A stretch of DNA of 64,000 bases from Marasmitruncus massiliensis. GTDB lineage: Bacteria > Bacillota > Clostridia > Oscillospirales > Ruminococcaceae. The notes below the pieces were generated by a model. The model saw only the letters and a list, made by a program, of their open reading frames with translations. It was not told the origin of the DNA and did not search any database. Below are positions 53,938 to 64,000 of the stretch, in pieces (the stretch's first letter is position 1; each line of letters opens with the position of its first letter). Made by a program: the position numbers and the translations under genes. The DNA lies in the NCBI RefSeq assembly GCF_900186535.1, contig NZ_FYDE01000005.1:98894-162893 (forward strand), in the 5' to 3' direction.

Positions 53938-53975
53938 AAAAACAAACCGGCGCCTTGCGGCGCCGGTTTGTTTTT
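53938..53975. terminator. Strong terminator
   Basis: A 17-base perfect stem (53938-53954 with 53959-53975) and four-base loop, with T runs on both sides. It ends the minus-strand 108-residue gene, 31 bases past its stop. Confidence 0.9.
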
Positions 53976-54006
53976 ATGAATTAGGAGAAAAAATGAAAAG
54001 CAATTG

Positions 54007-54333
54007 TTAAGCTGTTCTGCCCATCTGTGAATCGGCCGGAAAACAGTGCAGCTTTGCAGGCTTCGATTGCCTGGTAGTTTTTTCGCTTCGGGCGCCCAAA
54101 ACAACTCTGCTGGTCAGATAAGCAATCAGTCCCAGGAAAAGGGATGCCGCCAATTTCTGAGTAAACTTATTCATCAGTGCATAAAGCACTGCCTCACGTG
54201 CCCAGCGCAGCAATCCCACGTCGGGCGATATCTCAATCAGGCCCGCGGCGACAACCGAAAAAACAACTAAGGTAGCAACTGCCACTACGCCTGCGATCAT
54301 GGCAGAAATTTGTTGAATCTCTCTCTTTTTCAC
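54007..54333 (-). CDS. Small membrane protein of unknown function (108 aa)
   Basis: A 108-residue protein with two membrane helices (about 8-33, SAMIAGVVAVATLVVFSVVA; and 64-82, KLAASLFLGLIAYLTSRVVL) and a basic cytoplasmic tail. No known family recognised. The start is a GTG at 54333, with AAAGGAG seven bases upstream; a longer reading has none. It is a single-gene unit with a strong terminator and a promoter overlapped by palindromic sequences, so it looks tightly regulated. Confidence 0.7.
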   Translation of the reverse strand: MKKREIQQISAMIAGVVAVATLVVFSVVAAGLIEISPDVGLLRWAREAVLYALMNKFTQKLAASLFLGLIAYLTSRVVLGARSEKTTRQSKPAKLHCFPADSQMGRTA

Positions 54334-54352
54334 AGCAGTCACTCCTTTAAAG

Positions 54353-54447
54353 GTTACAATTTGTAACTTTTTCAATAAATTAATTGAACTTTTTTACGAT
54401 TAGTATATCTTATAGTTTTACTATACCATAGTATACGCAAAATGCAA
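54353..54447 (-). promoter_or_regulatory. Promoter with palindromic candidate operators
   Basis: On the minus strand TTGCAT (54442-54447), 16 bases, TATAGT (54420-54425). The -10 is covered by the palindrome TACTAT-n3-ATAGTA (54419-54433). A second palindrome, GTTACAA-n-TTGTAAC (54353-54367), lies in the leader just before the ribosome binding site and could be an operator or a small hairpin. Confidence 0.5.
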
Positions 54448-54753
54448 GAGGAAATTACATGTTTGTTAAAATTTTTTTCATATTTGTTACTCTTTTGTTA
54501 CCGGTCTGTAATTGATTTGTAATATTTGTCCAAAAGTTCATTTCTCTAGACCAATGAAAAAATAATTGGATAAAAAATCGAATCCTGACGGTTCTTGCCG
54601 CATCTTGTATCAATGTAGTCTTTTATGCGGCCGCAACCTATTATAAACCGGGGGATAAATATCAGTTTTTACAGATTAACCGCATATATCCGCATGGACA
54701 GTATCCATGTCAGAAAGTATGGATACCGGTGACCTCGTCCCATATGCCGAATG
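54448..54753. other. Intergenic stretch without a recognisable gene
   Basis: About 300 bases between the promoter of the 108-residue gene and the cupin terminator. It is AT-rich on the left. A 35-codon plus-strand frame near 54625-54732 has no ribosome binding site and I do not call it. ATCCATG and its partner CATGGAT-like sequence near 54700 form a weak hairpin. I see no RNA gene. Confidence 0.5.
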
Positions 54754-54781
54754 AAAACCCGCATAAATTTATGCGGGTTTT
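54754..54781. terminator. Terminator of the cupin gene
   Basis: A 28-base perfect palindrome (54754-54781) giving about a 12-pair stem with a short loop and flanking A and T runs, 38 bases after the cupin stop codon. Confidence 0.8.
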
Positions 54782-54818
54782 TCAAACACTGCGTTTATAC
54801 CGAAGATCAGCCTGGACG

Positions 54819-55310
54819 TTAATAACCATTATTTTTTTCGGCAGCCTGTGCAATCTCTTTTGTCTCATGAACTGTACCATGCGGGTGCTGAGGCGGCGAA
54901 TAGATCGAATACAATTTAAGCGCTGTATTACCTGTATTAATCAGATTATGCCATTTACCCGCGGGGATCATGATCGCGCAGCCATCATAGACCAGTTTTT
55001 TGAAATCCACTCTGTCTTTGGTGTCCCCGATCAGGATGAGTCCCTGGCCATCTTCAATCCGCAAAAACTGGTCGACATCGGGATGAATCTCCAAGCCTAT
55101 GTCCTCCCCGACTTTGATACTCATCAAGGTGACCTGCAAATGTTCGCCTGTCCAAATCGCTGTACGAAACGTATTATTTATCTTAGTCGCTTCTTCAATA
55201 TTGAATGCAAATGGATTAGGTCCATAATCAGTTAATTTCGTAACCTGCTTTGATAGATTGCACATTTGTGCATCAGCATGGTACGGACATGGACGCCCTT
55301 TATAATACAT
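54819..55310 (-). CDS. Cupin domain protein (163 aa)
   Basis: A 163-residue protein with one conserved cupin barrel. Motif 1 is GLEIHPDVDQFLRIEDGQG (His and Glu metal ligands partly kept) and motif 2 is IPAGKWHNLINTG, then LKLYSIYSPPQHPHGTVH, typical of small stand-alone cupins with an HPHGTVH end. Proteins of this type are often annotated as cupin or mannose-6-phosphate isomerase-like; the substrate is unknown. The start at 55310 (MYYKGRPCPYH) has AAGGAAGG upstream. A single-gene unit. Confidence 0.88.
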   Translation of the reverse strand: MYYKGRPCPYHADAQMCNLSKQVTKLTDYGPNPFAFNIEEATKINNTFRTAIWTGEHLQVTLMSIKVGEDIGLEIHPDVDQFLRIEDGQGLILIGDTKDRVDFKKLVYDGCAIMIPAGKWHNLINTGNTALKLYSIYSPPQHPHGTVHETKEIAQAAEKNNGY

Positions 55311-55414
55311 ATGCACCTTCCTTTCCACATTTTCTAATTTATCTTATTCCTTTTGTCGGAAAGTGTGTTTGTTCTGCAAAAAATCAGAAAGAGGTGCCGC
55401 GGCATCCCATTTTA

Positions 55415-55438
55415 CGCCGGATTTGATACAGTCCGGCG
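55415..55438 (-). terminator. Possible terminator of the gerA-type operon
   Basis: A seven-base GC-rich stem (55415-55421 with 55432-55438) just after the last gene of the germination operon, with only a weak T tract (TAAAAT) following on the minus strand. The rest of the 55311-55443 gap shows nothing else. Confidence 0.45.
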
Positions 55439-55443
55439 GTGTA

Positions 55444-55671
55444 TCAGGAAATTTGGAAGCTCAGGTGGAGAATATCCCGATAAAATGCCTGAACCGCTTT
55501 TATCGGGCTTGGCACTTTGATACCCAGCGCCATGAGTATCGCAAGCGTGAGCACCGCGAGAAAAAAGAGCAAATAGACGGCAAGATCGCGCCACAATTTC
55601 TTTTTGATCATGCCCGGCAGGTTGATTGCAGCCATTGCGGCAAACCCGATAAAGACCATCAGAAGCCTCAT
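55444..55671 (-). CDS. Small membrane protein in the germination operon (75 aa)
   Basis: A 75-residue protein with two membrane helices (about 2-20 and 31-52), the second in DLAVYLLFFLAVLTLAILMA. Its ATG overlaps the gerAB stop (ATGA) and has GGAGGTG seven bases upstream. Small proteins (GerD-unrelated, sometimes called GerW- or GerKD-like accessory proteins) occur at this place in other gerA-type operons, and a fourth subunit modulating the receptor is a possible role. I cannot assign a family. Confidence 0.7.
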   Translation of the reverse strand: MRLLMVFIGFAAMAAINLPGMIKKKLWRDLAVYLLFFLAVLTLAILMALGIKVPSPIKAVQAFYRDILHLSFQIS

Positions 55672-56771
55672 GACTTCACCTCCGAAACACTGTTTACTTT
55701 GCGCAGGCAGGCTACCAGCAGAGAAACCGCCGGCAGAAGAAATTCAAAGGTCAGCGAGAAAAAAGGAGCTGTGCTTGCACCCCAGTTCATGTTTTCCATC
55801 ACCGATTCAAATACAAAAAGCGAATAAAAAAATACCAACGATGCGGAAAGAAGCGTGAGCGGCAGATAGCTTTTGAGGTTTAGCAGTTCCGACAGTCCCA
55901 ACACGAATGCATACAGCAGAATGCTCACCTTAAATAAAAACAGAATGATCAGAACCACTGCATAAAGGCTCTCCATCCTTGTCAGGACACCCGCGAGACT
56001 CACATAGCGCACAGATTCAAAGGAAGCCAGCGACACGACCGAAACGAGAGGCCCCAATGTTATGATATCGCGCAGGATGACGACCGCCATAAATACAGCC
56101 GAAGAGGTCAGTCCGAACAAAAGCGGCTTCCCCGCTTTTTGGCTTTTTTTCAGCATTGGGGCAAGCATGATAAAAGCTAAGACCTCCCCCATCGGAACCG
56201 CTGTCACAGAGACCGTGCCCTGCACATATTTCATAGGTGGCAGCCGGAAAAACGGCTTTAGAAAATCAACCTGCACGTCTTTGAGTATCAGAATAAAGTT
56301 AAAGACTATCGCACCCACGGCGAGGATGCAAAAAACGATAGACAGGCGCAGCAGGGTTTTCATATTCTTGTAAATCGCATAAACACATACGAGCAGAAAA
56401 AGAAGATTGATTGCCGCGATTGGAGTTTCCGGCATCATATAGCCTACCACAAAATCCCCGAGGTCGCGGGTGTTGAGTGCGCAGAGCGACAGGAAGAAAA
56501 AGAGATACAAAATAGATACGGCTTTTCCCAGAACCGGGCCAAAGATGATATCATCGATCTCTATAAGGCTTTTCCCCGGGAAGCTATACAGAAGCGCAGC
56601 GTAGATCCCAACAATCGGCAGCGCGAGCAAAAGACCGGTAAAGGCCATGGCCCAGGAATCGTTCCGGGTCACGCTGATAATAAAGCCGGAGCGCAGCATA
56701 GTGCCCTGCATAAAGCAGAATACCGAAAATAAAAATTCCCATCCGGATATGCATCCCTTTTCGAGTTTCAT
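55668..56771 (-). CDS. gerAB: Germinant receptor permease subunit, GerAB family
   Basis: A 367-residue protein with ten membrane helices of the amino acid permease-like GerAB family; it forms part of the inner-membrane receptor that senses germinants in spores. It begins with ISGWEFLFSVFCFMQGTML and has GDFVVGYMMPETPIAAIN and the late helices usual in the family. The ATG overlaps the gerAC stop; GGGAGG lies upstream. The operon order here is A-C-B, not A-B-C as in B. subtilis. Confidence 0.93.
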   Translation of the reverse strand: MKLEKGCISGWEFLFSVFCFMQGTMLRSGFIISVTRNDSWAMAFTGLLLALPIVGIYAALLYSFPGKSLIEIDDIIFGPVLGKAVSILYLFFFLSLCALNTRDLGDFVVGYMMPETPIAAINLLFLLVCVYAIYKNMKTLLRLSIVFCILAVGAIVFNFILILKDVQVDFLKPFFRLPPMKYVQGTVSVTAVPMGEVLAFIMLAPMLKKSQKAGKPLLFGLTSSAVFMAVVILRDIITLGPLVSVVSLASFESVRYVSLAGVLTRMESLYAVVLIILFLFKVSILLYAFVLGLSELLNLKSYLPLTLLSASLVFFYSLFVFESVMENMNWGASTAPFFSLTFEFLLPAVSLLVACLRKVNSVSEVKS

Positions 56772-58018
56772 TCCGCACCTCCCGGAGTCACCGGCCTCGT
56801 CAGGCCGCCTGTGGAACGCAGTTCGACCTCTACTTGGACATCCAGCCCGATTTCACGGAATACCTCGTCCCAGTTTTCTTTCATCTTCTCCCACTCCTCC
56901 GGGTATTCACGGCGGATCGCTTCCCCGAATCCGAACACGTCGGCAGAAAGCGATCTTGCCTGTGAAAGCGCACTCTCGACATCCGAGCGGATTGCCTCCT
57001 GCCCGAGCTTCTTAAGCAGTTCAAGGTTTTCTAAACGCGACATATCCTCGGTGGTCTCATTGCTCTCGATGGCTCCATTCTCATTGATTTTGAGCTCTAT
57101 CCGGATACTGCCGTCCTCCGCTTTCACGGGCTCTAAGCTGGTTCTTGAATGAACCATTTCCAAAACGACCTGCCCCCACTTCGTATCTACGGTTATTACA
57201 CTGCTCTTTGCCTTGCCTGTGGCAAACATAAGTCCTCTTGTCTGCATTCCGTCCAGCTCCCCTACCATCTTTCCGTCTTTAAAAACCGCTGTGCCCTCAA
57301 GTTTTCCACGCTTCTTCCCGCCCGACTCATGTACTTCGATCATCGGAGCCACAGGAGCCGTTGAACCGCTCAGCATCGCAATAGCGAAGTCGCGCATAGT
57401 TACAATCACCGTCTCCGAGTTGGATTCCTGGTTTTCTATCATCCCTGAGATATGGACAGACGGTATCTTTTCAAGCTCGCACTCCTCTTCCAATACCTCT
57501 GATGCTTTGCCCTTCGAGACCAGAATATGGACATTCATACGCGCCTCGTAATCACGCAGGAACGCGTCCAATCCTTCCGCAATATCCTGTTTTGCCAGCT
57601 CACTGCTGAAAATAAGCACCTGATTATGCGGAAAATACAGCCTCCGGTTAGCCATATGCGATATTCCCCGGACGGCGGCGAGCACGCTTTTATCTGTGCC
57701 TTGCATGTTGACGAAAGCTTTCTCCGCCGATGCGCTGCCGTCGGGCGAAGAACCTCCCGACTTCATTTCTCCGGCCCGCACCACCTGCGCGGTCAGCTCC
57801 AGCGTATCCGGCTGGTTTCCCACATCCAATCCTGTTCCAAGAACGATGGCCAGCGTATTAAGTTCCCTCCGGTTCCAGCAGGCACAAAAATTCAAAATAA
57901 GCACCGTACAAAGAAATAATACGGCGGCCCGGCGCACCCATTCCCGGTACTTTCTGAGGAAGGGGATAGGAAGGAATTTAAAAAATTTCCTGTAAGCTCC
58001 AATGGCCTGTTTTTTCAT
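56768..58018 (-). CDS. gerAC: Germinant receptor lipoprotein subunit, Ger(x)C family
   Basis: A 416-residue Ger(x)C protein. The N-terminus has a hydrophobic segment with a lipobox-like end (VLILNFCACWNRREL), where the cysteine before WNRREL matches the modified cysteine before W(D/N)RRE in the family. The domain I-III blocks follow (ELTAQVVRAGEMKS, FPHNQVLIFSSELAKQ, LEGTAVFKDGKMVGELDG). About 25 residues precede the signal segment, longer than usual, so a later start is possible. Its ATG overlaps gerAA. Confidence 0.92.
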   Translation of the reverse strand: MKKQAIGAYRKFFKFLPIPFLRKYREWVRRAAVLFLCTVLILNFCACWNRRELNTLAIVLGTGLDVGNQPDTLELTAQVVRAGEMKSGGSSPDGSASAEKAFVNMQGTDKSVLAAVRGISHMANRRLYFPHNQVLIFSSELAKQDIAEGLDAFLRDYEARMNVHILVSKGKASEVLEEECELEKIPSVHISGMIENQESNSETVIVTMRDFAIAMLSGSTAPVAPMIEVHESGGKKRGKLEGTAVFKDGKMVGELDGMQTRGLMFATGKAKSSVITVDTKWGQVVLEMVHSRTSLEPVKAEDGSIRIELKINENGAIESNETTEDMSRLENLELLKKLGQEAIRSDVESALSQARSLSADVFGFGEAIRREYPEEWEKMKENWDEVFREIGLDVQVEVELRSTGGLTRPVTPGGAE

Positions 58019-59628
58019 GGTTTCTCCCCCTGATTTCCCCCGTTCCCTGCAGCCGGATCAAATGGGATATCGAAATTCTGCCGCTTCAGGTCCTGCGGTC
58101 TTAACGACCTGGGGCGTGTCCGCATAGACCAGAGCGGAGCACGAACGGCGGTATCTTTCAGGTCGGCTGGCCGGAATGGAGCAAACGGAGCAAAATAATC
58201 GGCGTTGAAGGACTTCAGCGAGGTAAGGTGGATGAGTATGGCAAGCGTACCAAGGGTGATGCCAAAGCTTCCCATGCTGGCGGCCAGAATCATCAAAACC
58301 CATCTCAGCAGTGAAATGGCGTCAGAGGCATATGGGCTCACAAAGCTTGATACCGCCGTAATTGCAATGACGATCACAACCGGCGCACCTACCAGACCGG
58401 CCTGCACGGCCGACTGCCCCATCACCAAAGCGCCCACGATGCTGATGGCCTGGCCAACTGGCCGGGGCATGCGGATGCCGGCTTCTTTAAGAATTTCAAA
58501 AGTGAACATCATAATAGCCGTCTCCACCGCCGCCGGGAAGGGTACACCCTCGCTTGAAGCCGCCATGGTGAAGAGCAGAGAGGTGGGAATCAGTTCCTGA
58601 TGGTAAGTGCTGAACGCTACATACAAAGCGGGGGCAAACAGACTGATAAGGAAGGCAGACAAGCGGAGAAAGCGTATGACAGACGCATAATAACTGCGTA
58701 CAATATAATCTTCCGCGGTCTGAAAGTTCTCCATAAATAACATGGGAACCGATAGCACGAAGGGCGTCCCGTCCACGATAATGGCGGCCCGGCCCTCCAT
58801 CAGTTTGCCGGCAATGGCATCCGGCCTTTCGCTGTACCAGATGGTCTGGAAAACCGAATATGGCGCGTCTTCGATATACTGTTCAAGATAGCCTGCGGCA
58901 AGGATCGCATCGGTGCTGATATCCTTCAGCCGCCGTTCGATTTCCTGGATCAGGGCCGGGTTTGCAATGCCTTCCATATAAAGGATATTCACCTGGGTAC
59001 GCGTCCGCCTCCCGATTTCAAGGGTACGGATTTTAAGCGCAGGGTCCCGGATCTTCCGGCGGAGCATGGCTGTGTTGGTGCGCAGATTTTCAGTAAATCC
59101 TTCGCGCGGGCCACGAACCACCGTTTCCGTATTGGGTTCGCTGATTGCCCTTTTCTCCCAACCTTTCGCACTTACGTCAAGAGCATTGCAAAAGCCATCG
59201 ACCAACAGTACGGCGTCGCCCGAGAGGCAGGCTCCCATCACCTCGTAAAGAGTGCTGACGACCTTCACATCTCCGACGGATAGGAGTCTGTCCCGAAGCT
59301 CACCTATGCTTGAGATACCGGTAGTTTCTTCCGTACGGAAAAAACGGCTGTCATACATCAGCGGCTTGATAATGTTGTTGTTTATCAGCGGCAGGTTCGC
59401 CATCCCATCCAAAAAGATCAGTGCAGCCTTGATTTTCCCGTCTTTTCCGAAAGAAAATTCCCGGACGACCAAGTCGCAGCTTTCCCCAAATTCAGCTGTG
59501 ACAGCATCGAGATTCTTTTTAAGTTCCTGTGAAAGGCTCTGTGGCTTTTCCGCTTCGTCAGCGTTTTCTTTTTTCGCTTTTTTATTTTGTTCTTTAAACC
59601 GCCAAATCAACTTTTGAAAATAACGCAT
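58015..59628 (-). CDS. gerAA: Germinant receptor subunit, GerAA family
   Basis: A 537-residue GerAA/SpoVAF-type protein. A soluble N-terminal domain (about 270 residues, with FSFGKDGKIKAALIFLDGMAN and the family motif VVRGPREGFTENLRTN) is followed by four to five membrane helices (from YASVIRFLRLSAFLISLFAP) and a short tail. The motif LRTNTAMLRRKIRDP is a family hallmark. Upstream GGGGGA serves as a weak ribosome binding site. It is first in the operon, with overlaps to gerAC; expression would be expected in the forespore, but no clear sigma-G promoter was seen. Confidence 0.94.
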   Translation of the reverse strand: MRYFQKLIWRFKEQNKKAKKENADEAEKPQSLSQELKKNLDAVTAEFGESCDLVVREFSFGKDGKIKAALIFLDGMANLPLINNNIIKPLMYDSRFFRTEETTGISSIGELRDRLLSVGDVKVVSTLYEVMGACLSGDAVLLVDGFCNALDVSAKGWEKRAISEPNTETVVRGPREGFTENLRTNTAMLRRKIRDPALKIRTLEIGRRTRTQVNILYMEGIANPALIQEIERRLKDISTDAILAAGYLEQYIEDAPYSVFQTIWYSERPDAIAGKLMEGRAAIIVDGTPFVLSVPMLFMENFQTAEDYIVRSYYASVIRFLRLSAFLISLFAPALYVAFSTYHQELIPTSLLFTMAASSEGVPFPAAVETAIMMFTFEILKEAGIRMPRPVGQAISIVGALVMGQSAVQAGLVGAPVVIVIAITAVSSFVSPYASDAISLLRWVLMILAASMGSFGITLGTLAILIHLTSLKSFNADYFAPFAPFRPADLKDTAVRAPLWSMRTRPRSLRPQDLKRQNFDIPFDPAAGNGGNQGEKP

Positions 59629-59755
59629 TGGGTCAGTCCCCCGCTTTACACGATTAAAGACAATTTACAGTATAGGATTTGCATTTATGTCCATATTTAT
59701 GTAAATTTATTTTCCCAAGCCTTCCAAAAAAAGTCTAAAAAATAGCCATCTAACA

Positions 59756-59792
59756 GCAAAGGCAGACAGCGAATTCCGCTGTCTGCCTTTGC
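59756..59792. other. Strong hairpin between the gerAA start and the tRNA cluster
   Basis: A 16-base perfect stem (59756-59771 with 59777-59792) and five-base loop without a T run on either side. It may be a second terminator or a processing site for the rRNA/tRNA transcript. Confidence 0.6.
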
Positions 59793-59877
59793 AAAAATCT
59801 TTAACTGCTCTTTGACTATTCTCTAATATCCAAACTCTCTAAATTAATCACAATCACCGTCAGTTCCATAAATTGCA

Positions 59878-59920
59878 AAAACCCTGTAAATCAGCCATTC
59901 AAGCCATTCTACAAGGTTTT
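59878..59920 (-). terminator. Terminator of the rRNA-tRNA operon
   Basis: An 11-base stem with one G-U pair (59878-59888 with 59910-59920), 21-base loop, followed on the minus strand by TTTTTGCAATTT. It begins four bases after the CCA end of tRNA-Thr. Confidence 0.85.
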
Positions 59921-59923
59921 TTC

Positions 59924-59999
59924 TGGAGCTGATAACGCGATTCGAACGCGTGACCTCATCCTTACCAAGGATGTGCTCTGCCGACTGAGCTATATCAGC
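59924..59999 (-). tRNA. tRNA-Thr (GGT)
   Basis: Seventy-six bases with CCA encoded. Acceptor GCTGATA pairs with TATCAGC; the anticodon arm CATCC-TTGGTAA-GGATG gives GGT. It is the last tRNA of the operon. Confidence 0.95.
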
Positions 60000-60029
60000 A
60001 AATACAGGCTGCCCAGCCTGTGTAGATAT

Positions 60030-60105
60030 TGGCAGGGGCAGAAGGATTTGAACCCTCGGCACGTGGTTTTGGAGACCACTGCTCTACCAGCTGAGCTATA
60101 CCCCT
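60030..60105 (-). tRNA. tRNA-Trp (CCA)
   Basis: Seventy-six bases with CCA end. Acceptor AGGGGTA pairs with TGCCCCT (one G-U); anticodon arm GTGGT-CTCCAAA-ACCAC gives CCA. It decodes UGG. Confidence 0.95.
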
Positions 60106-60167
60106 ATAAATACCATTTCATAGCGATTTTGCAGGGCCACTCCCTAATCGATGGTCACAATAAGCGA

Positions 60168-60244
60168 TGGTGGGCCATCAGGGACTCGAACCCCAGACCG
60201 ACCGGTTATGAGCCGGTTGCTCTAACCAACTGAGCTAATGGCCC
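60168..60244 (-). tRNA. tRNA-Met (CAT)
   Basis: Seventy-seven bases with CCA end. Acceptor GGGCCAT pairs with ATGGCCC; anticodon arm ACCGG-CTCATAA-CCGGT gives CAT. Elongator Met is the likely identity; a lysidine-modified tRNA-Ile2 with the same anticodon cannot be ruled out by eye. It is not the initiator, which lacks a 1-72 pair and has three G-C pairs in the anticodon stem. Confidence 0.88.
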
Positions 60245-60290
60245 TAAAAGGGTCGTGCCGCCGTCGCAAGACGACGGCACAATTTAAAAT

Positions 60291-60366
60291 TGGCTCCCCA
60301 AGTTGGACTCGAACCAACGACCCTGCGGTTAACAGCCGCATGCTCTACCGGCTGAGCTATTGAGGA
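60291..60366 (-). tRNA. tRNA-Asn (GTT)
   Basis: Seventy-six bases with CCA end. Acceptor TCCTCAA pairs with TTGGGGA; anticodon arm TGCGG-CTGTTAA-CCGCA gives GTT. A GC-rich hairpin lies between it and tRNA-Met (about 60255-60280). Confidence 0.95.
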
Positions 60367-60375
60367 ATATCAAGA

Positions 60376-60493
60376 GCTGGCAAAGACCTATTTTCCCAGG
60401 CAGCTTCCCGCCAAGTATCATCGGCACTGCTGAGCTTAACTACTGTGTTCGGAATGGGAACAGGTGGGACCTCAGCGTAATAAACACCAGCCA
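60376..60493 (-). rRNA. 5S ribosomal RNA
   Basis: About 118 bases starting TGGCTGGTG and ending GCCAGC, with the core GAGGTCCCACCTGTTCCC and CCGAACACAGTAGTTAAG. It lies between tRNA-Glu and tRNA-Asn; ends are approximate. Confidence 0.95.
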
Positions 60494-60512
60494 TATGAAA
60501 CTGTAAAAGAGT

Positions 60513-60587
60513 TGGTGACCCGTACGGGAATCGAACCCATGTTAACGGCGTGAGAGGCCGCTGTCTTAACCGCTTGACCAACGGGCC
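60513..60587 (-). tRNA. tRNA-Glu (CTC)
   Basis: Seventy-five bases with CCA end. Acceptor GGCCCGT pairs with ACGGGTC; anticodon loop CTCTCAC gives CTC, the rarer of the two Glu anticodons. It lies between 23S and 5S, an unusual place for a tRNA. Confidence 0.93.
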
Positions 60588-60593
60588 ACAAGA

Positions 60594-60669
<76 letters not shown>

Positions 60670-60671
60670 AT

Positions 60672-60812
60672 ATAGCCTCCTCGGCTTTCAGCCGAGCGCG
60701 CTTCGCGCGACGGCTATTCAAAGGGCCTCGCCGGTCCTTTGGAACCTGCTTGGTATCGCCTTCGGCGACCCGTCGCTCCGCGCCGGATTTCCTAAAAAGA
60801 ATGCTTTCGGCA
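60672..60812 (-). other. Structured GC-rich spacer element between 23S rRNA and tRNA-Lys
   Basis: A run of hairpins. 60672-60717 can fold as a three-way junction: outer stem 60672-60677 with 60712-60717, inner stems 60680-60685 with 60691-60696 and 60697-60701 with 60705-60709. A CAAAGG/CCTTTG stem and a TCGCC/GGCGA stem with a TTC loop follow. No gene; origin and role unknown. Confidence 0.6.
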
Positions 60813-60824
60813 TAGCCTATATAC

Positions 60825-60851
60825 GCACCCTCAAAATCGAACAATGAAAAC
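60825..60851 (-). other. 23S rRNA processing stalk, 3' arm
   Basis: Twenty-seven bases that pair with 63830-63856 on the other side of 23S (24 of 27 positions complementary). Such a long stem brackets 23S precursors and is the RNase III or Mini-III cleavage site. Confidence 0.8.
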
Positions 60852-60884
60852 TTTCTCCGCACCAGAGTACCTTAGATTACGCTT

Positions 60885-63713
<2,829 letters not shown>

Positions 63714-63829
63714 TGCTTGAATCTTTGGTTCTCTGTTTTACGGTTATTTCTAACCGCTCGGCTTTATTGTAGTTTGTTTACCCTTATTTCTAAGTCTAAA
63801 CTTTTAATAAAACTTTATTGCAGATATTT

Positions 63830-63856
63830 GTTTTCATTGTTCAATTTTCAAGGTGC
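63830..63856 (-). other. 23S rRNA processing stalk, 5' arm
   Basis: Complementary partner of 60825-60851 (24 of 27 bases). It lies in the spacer between tRNA-Ala and 23S and resembles the CCTTGAAAA box found in Firmicutes 16S-23S spacers. Confidence 0.8.
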
Positions 63857-63858
63857 GT

Positions 63859-63934
63859 TGGTGGAGATGAGGAGGATCGAACTCCTGACCCCCTGCGTGC
63901 AAGGCAGGTGCTCTCCCAGCTGAGCTACACCCCC
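63859..63934 (-). tRNA. tRNA-Ala (TGC)
   Basis: Seventy-six bases with CCA end. Acceptor GGGGGTG pairs with CATCTCC (two G-U pairs); anticodon arm CCTGC-CTTGCAC-GCAGG gives TGC. It lies in the 16S-23S spacer, as is common; 16S itself is beyond the window, and 63935-64000 shows nothing else. Confidence 0.95.
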
Positions 63935-64000
63935 ACATAGCTGTACGCATGAAGACTCTTTTCATCTGCGCCTCCGCCTCACAGCGGCCGATCGCGCAAA

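Noticed and set aside
53682..54104. A 140-codon reading for the gene ahead of DUF2752
   Set aside because: It would cross the strong terminator at 53938-53975. Only the last 39 codons have a ribosome binding site and a sensible protein.

Overview
The window looks like a chromosomal segment of an endospore-forming member of the Clostridia (Firmicutes), most like the Oscillospiraceae/Ruminococcaceae side of the class. The reasons are the spore genes (CotF-type coat protein, a complete gerA-type germination operon, a Spo0E-like gene), strong AGGAGG ribosome binding sites with frequent GTG and TTG starts, Gram-positive housekeeping genes (PcrA, RecD2, ComF, DUF951), an ECF riboflavin transporter behind an FMN riboswitch, and sodium-pump decarboxylase subunits. 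GC is moderate. Genus cannot be fixed from the sequence alone. Nearly everything is on the minus strand, so genes are read from high to low coordinates. I see no prophage, plasmid or CRISPR array; the only mobile element is one IS200-type element.

Layout. 1-6.3 kb: start of an alpha/beta hydrolase, a universal-stress-type protein, a manganese-type CDF exporter, the yebC / U32 peptidase-like / mltG cluster, and two small plus-strand genes. 6.3-10.8 kb: a tight six-gene operon, thyX-tmk-DUF2156-GNAT-DJ-1-5-formyl-THF cyclo-ligase, centred on thymidylate and folate. 10.8-12.8 kb: a cysteine-rich orphan, a decayed IS200 transposase with regulatory RNA structure, and a small Spo0E-like gene with a Spo0A-box-like site. 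12.9-21.4 kb: pcrA, oadGB, galKT with a divergent AraC regulator, and an MscS channel. 21.5-30 kb: spore coat pair, mreB, comF, recD2, a small membrane protein, metK and a cell-wall amidase; a SAM-I riboswitch sits in front of the amidase-metK pair. 30-31 kb: ribU under an FMN riboswitch. 31-43 kb: rpoB-rpoC-rpsL-rpsG-fusA-tuf. 43.4-49.5 kb: an eight-gene operon, DUF951-prfA-sua5-coaE-lytic transglycosylase-M18 aminopeptidase-split lysO, from one consensus promoter. 49.6-55.3 kb: S1-domain gene, rarA, glyA, two small membrane-protein units and a cupin. 55.4-59.6 kb: gerAA-gerAC-gerAB plus a 75-residue protein. 59.7-64 kb: the 3' part of an rRNA operon (tRNA-Ala, 23S, tRNA-Lys, tRNA-Glu, 5S, tRNA-Asn, tRNA-Met, tRNA-Trp, tRNA-Thr, terminator).

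Most genes are ordinary housekeeping. The points most worth a second look are the SAM riboswitch governing a murein amidase together with metK, three hairpins that bury the ribosome binding site of the next gene (two of them also look like the terminator of the gene before), the IS200 element with a nonsense codon and 5'/3' UTR complementarity, a 39-residue membrane microprotein coupled by a TGATG overlap to a DUF2752 protein, the Spo0A-box/Spo0E-like unit, and the unusual tRNA placement and structured spacer in the rRNA operon. I did not find a clearly new multi-gene system. Coordinates, starts and motifs were read by eye; family names come from recognition of motifs, not from a search.
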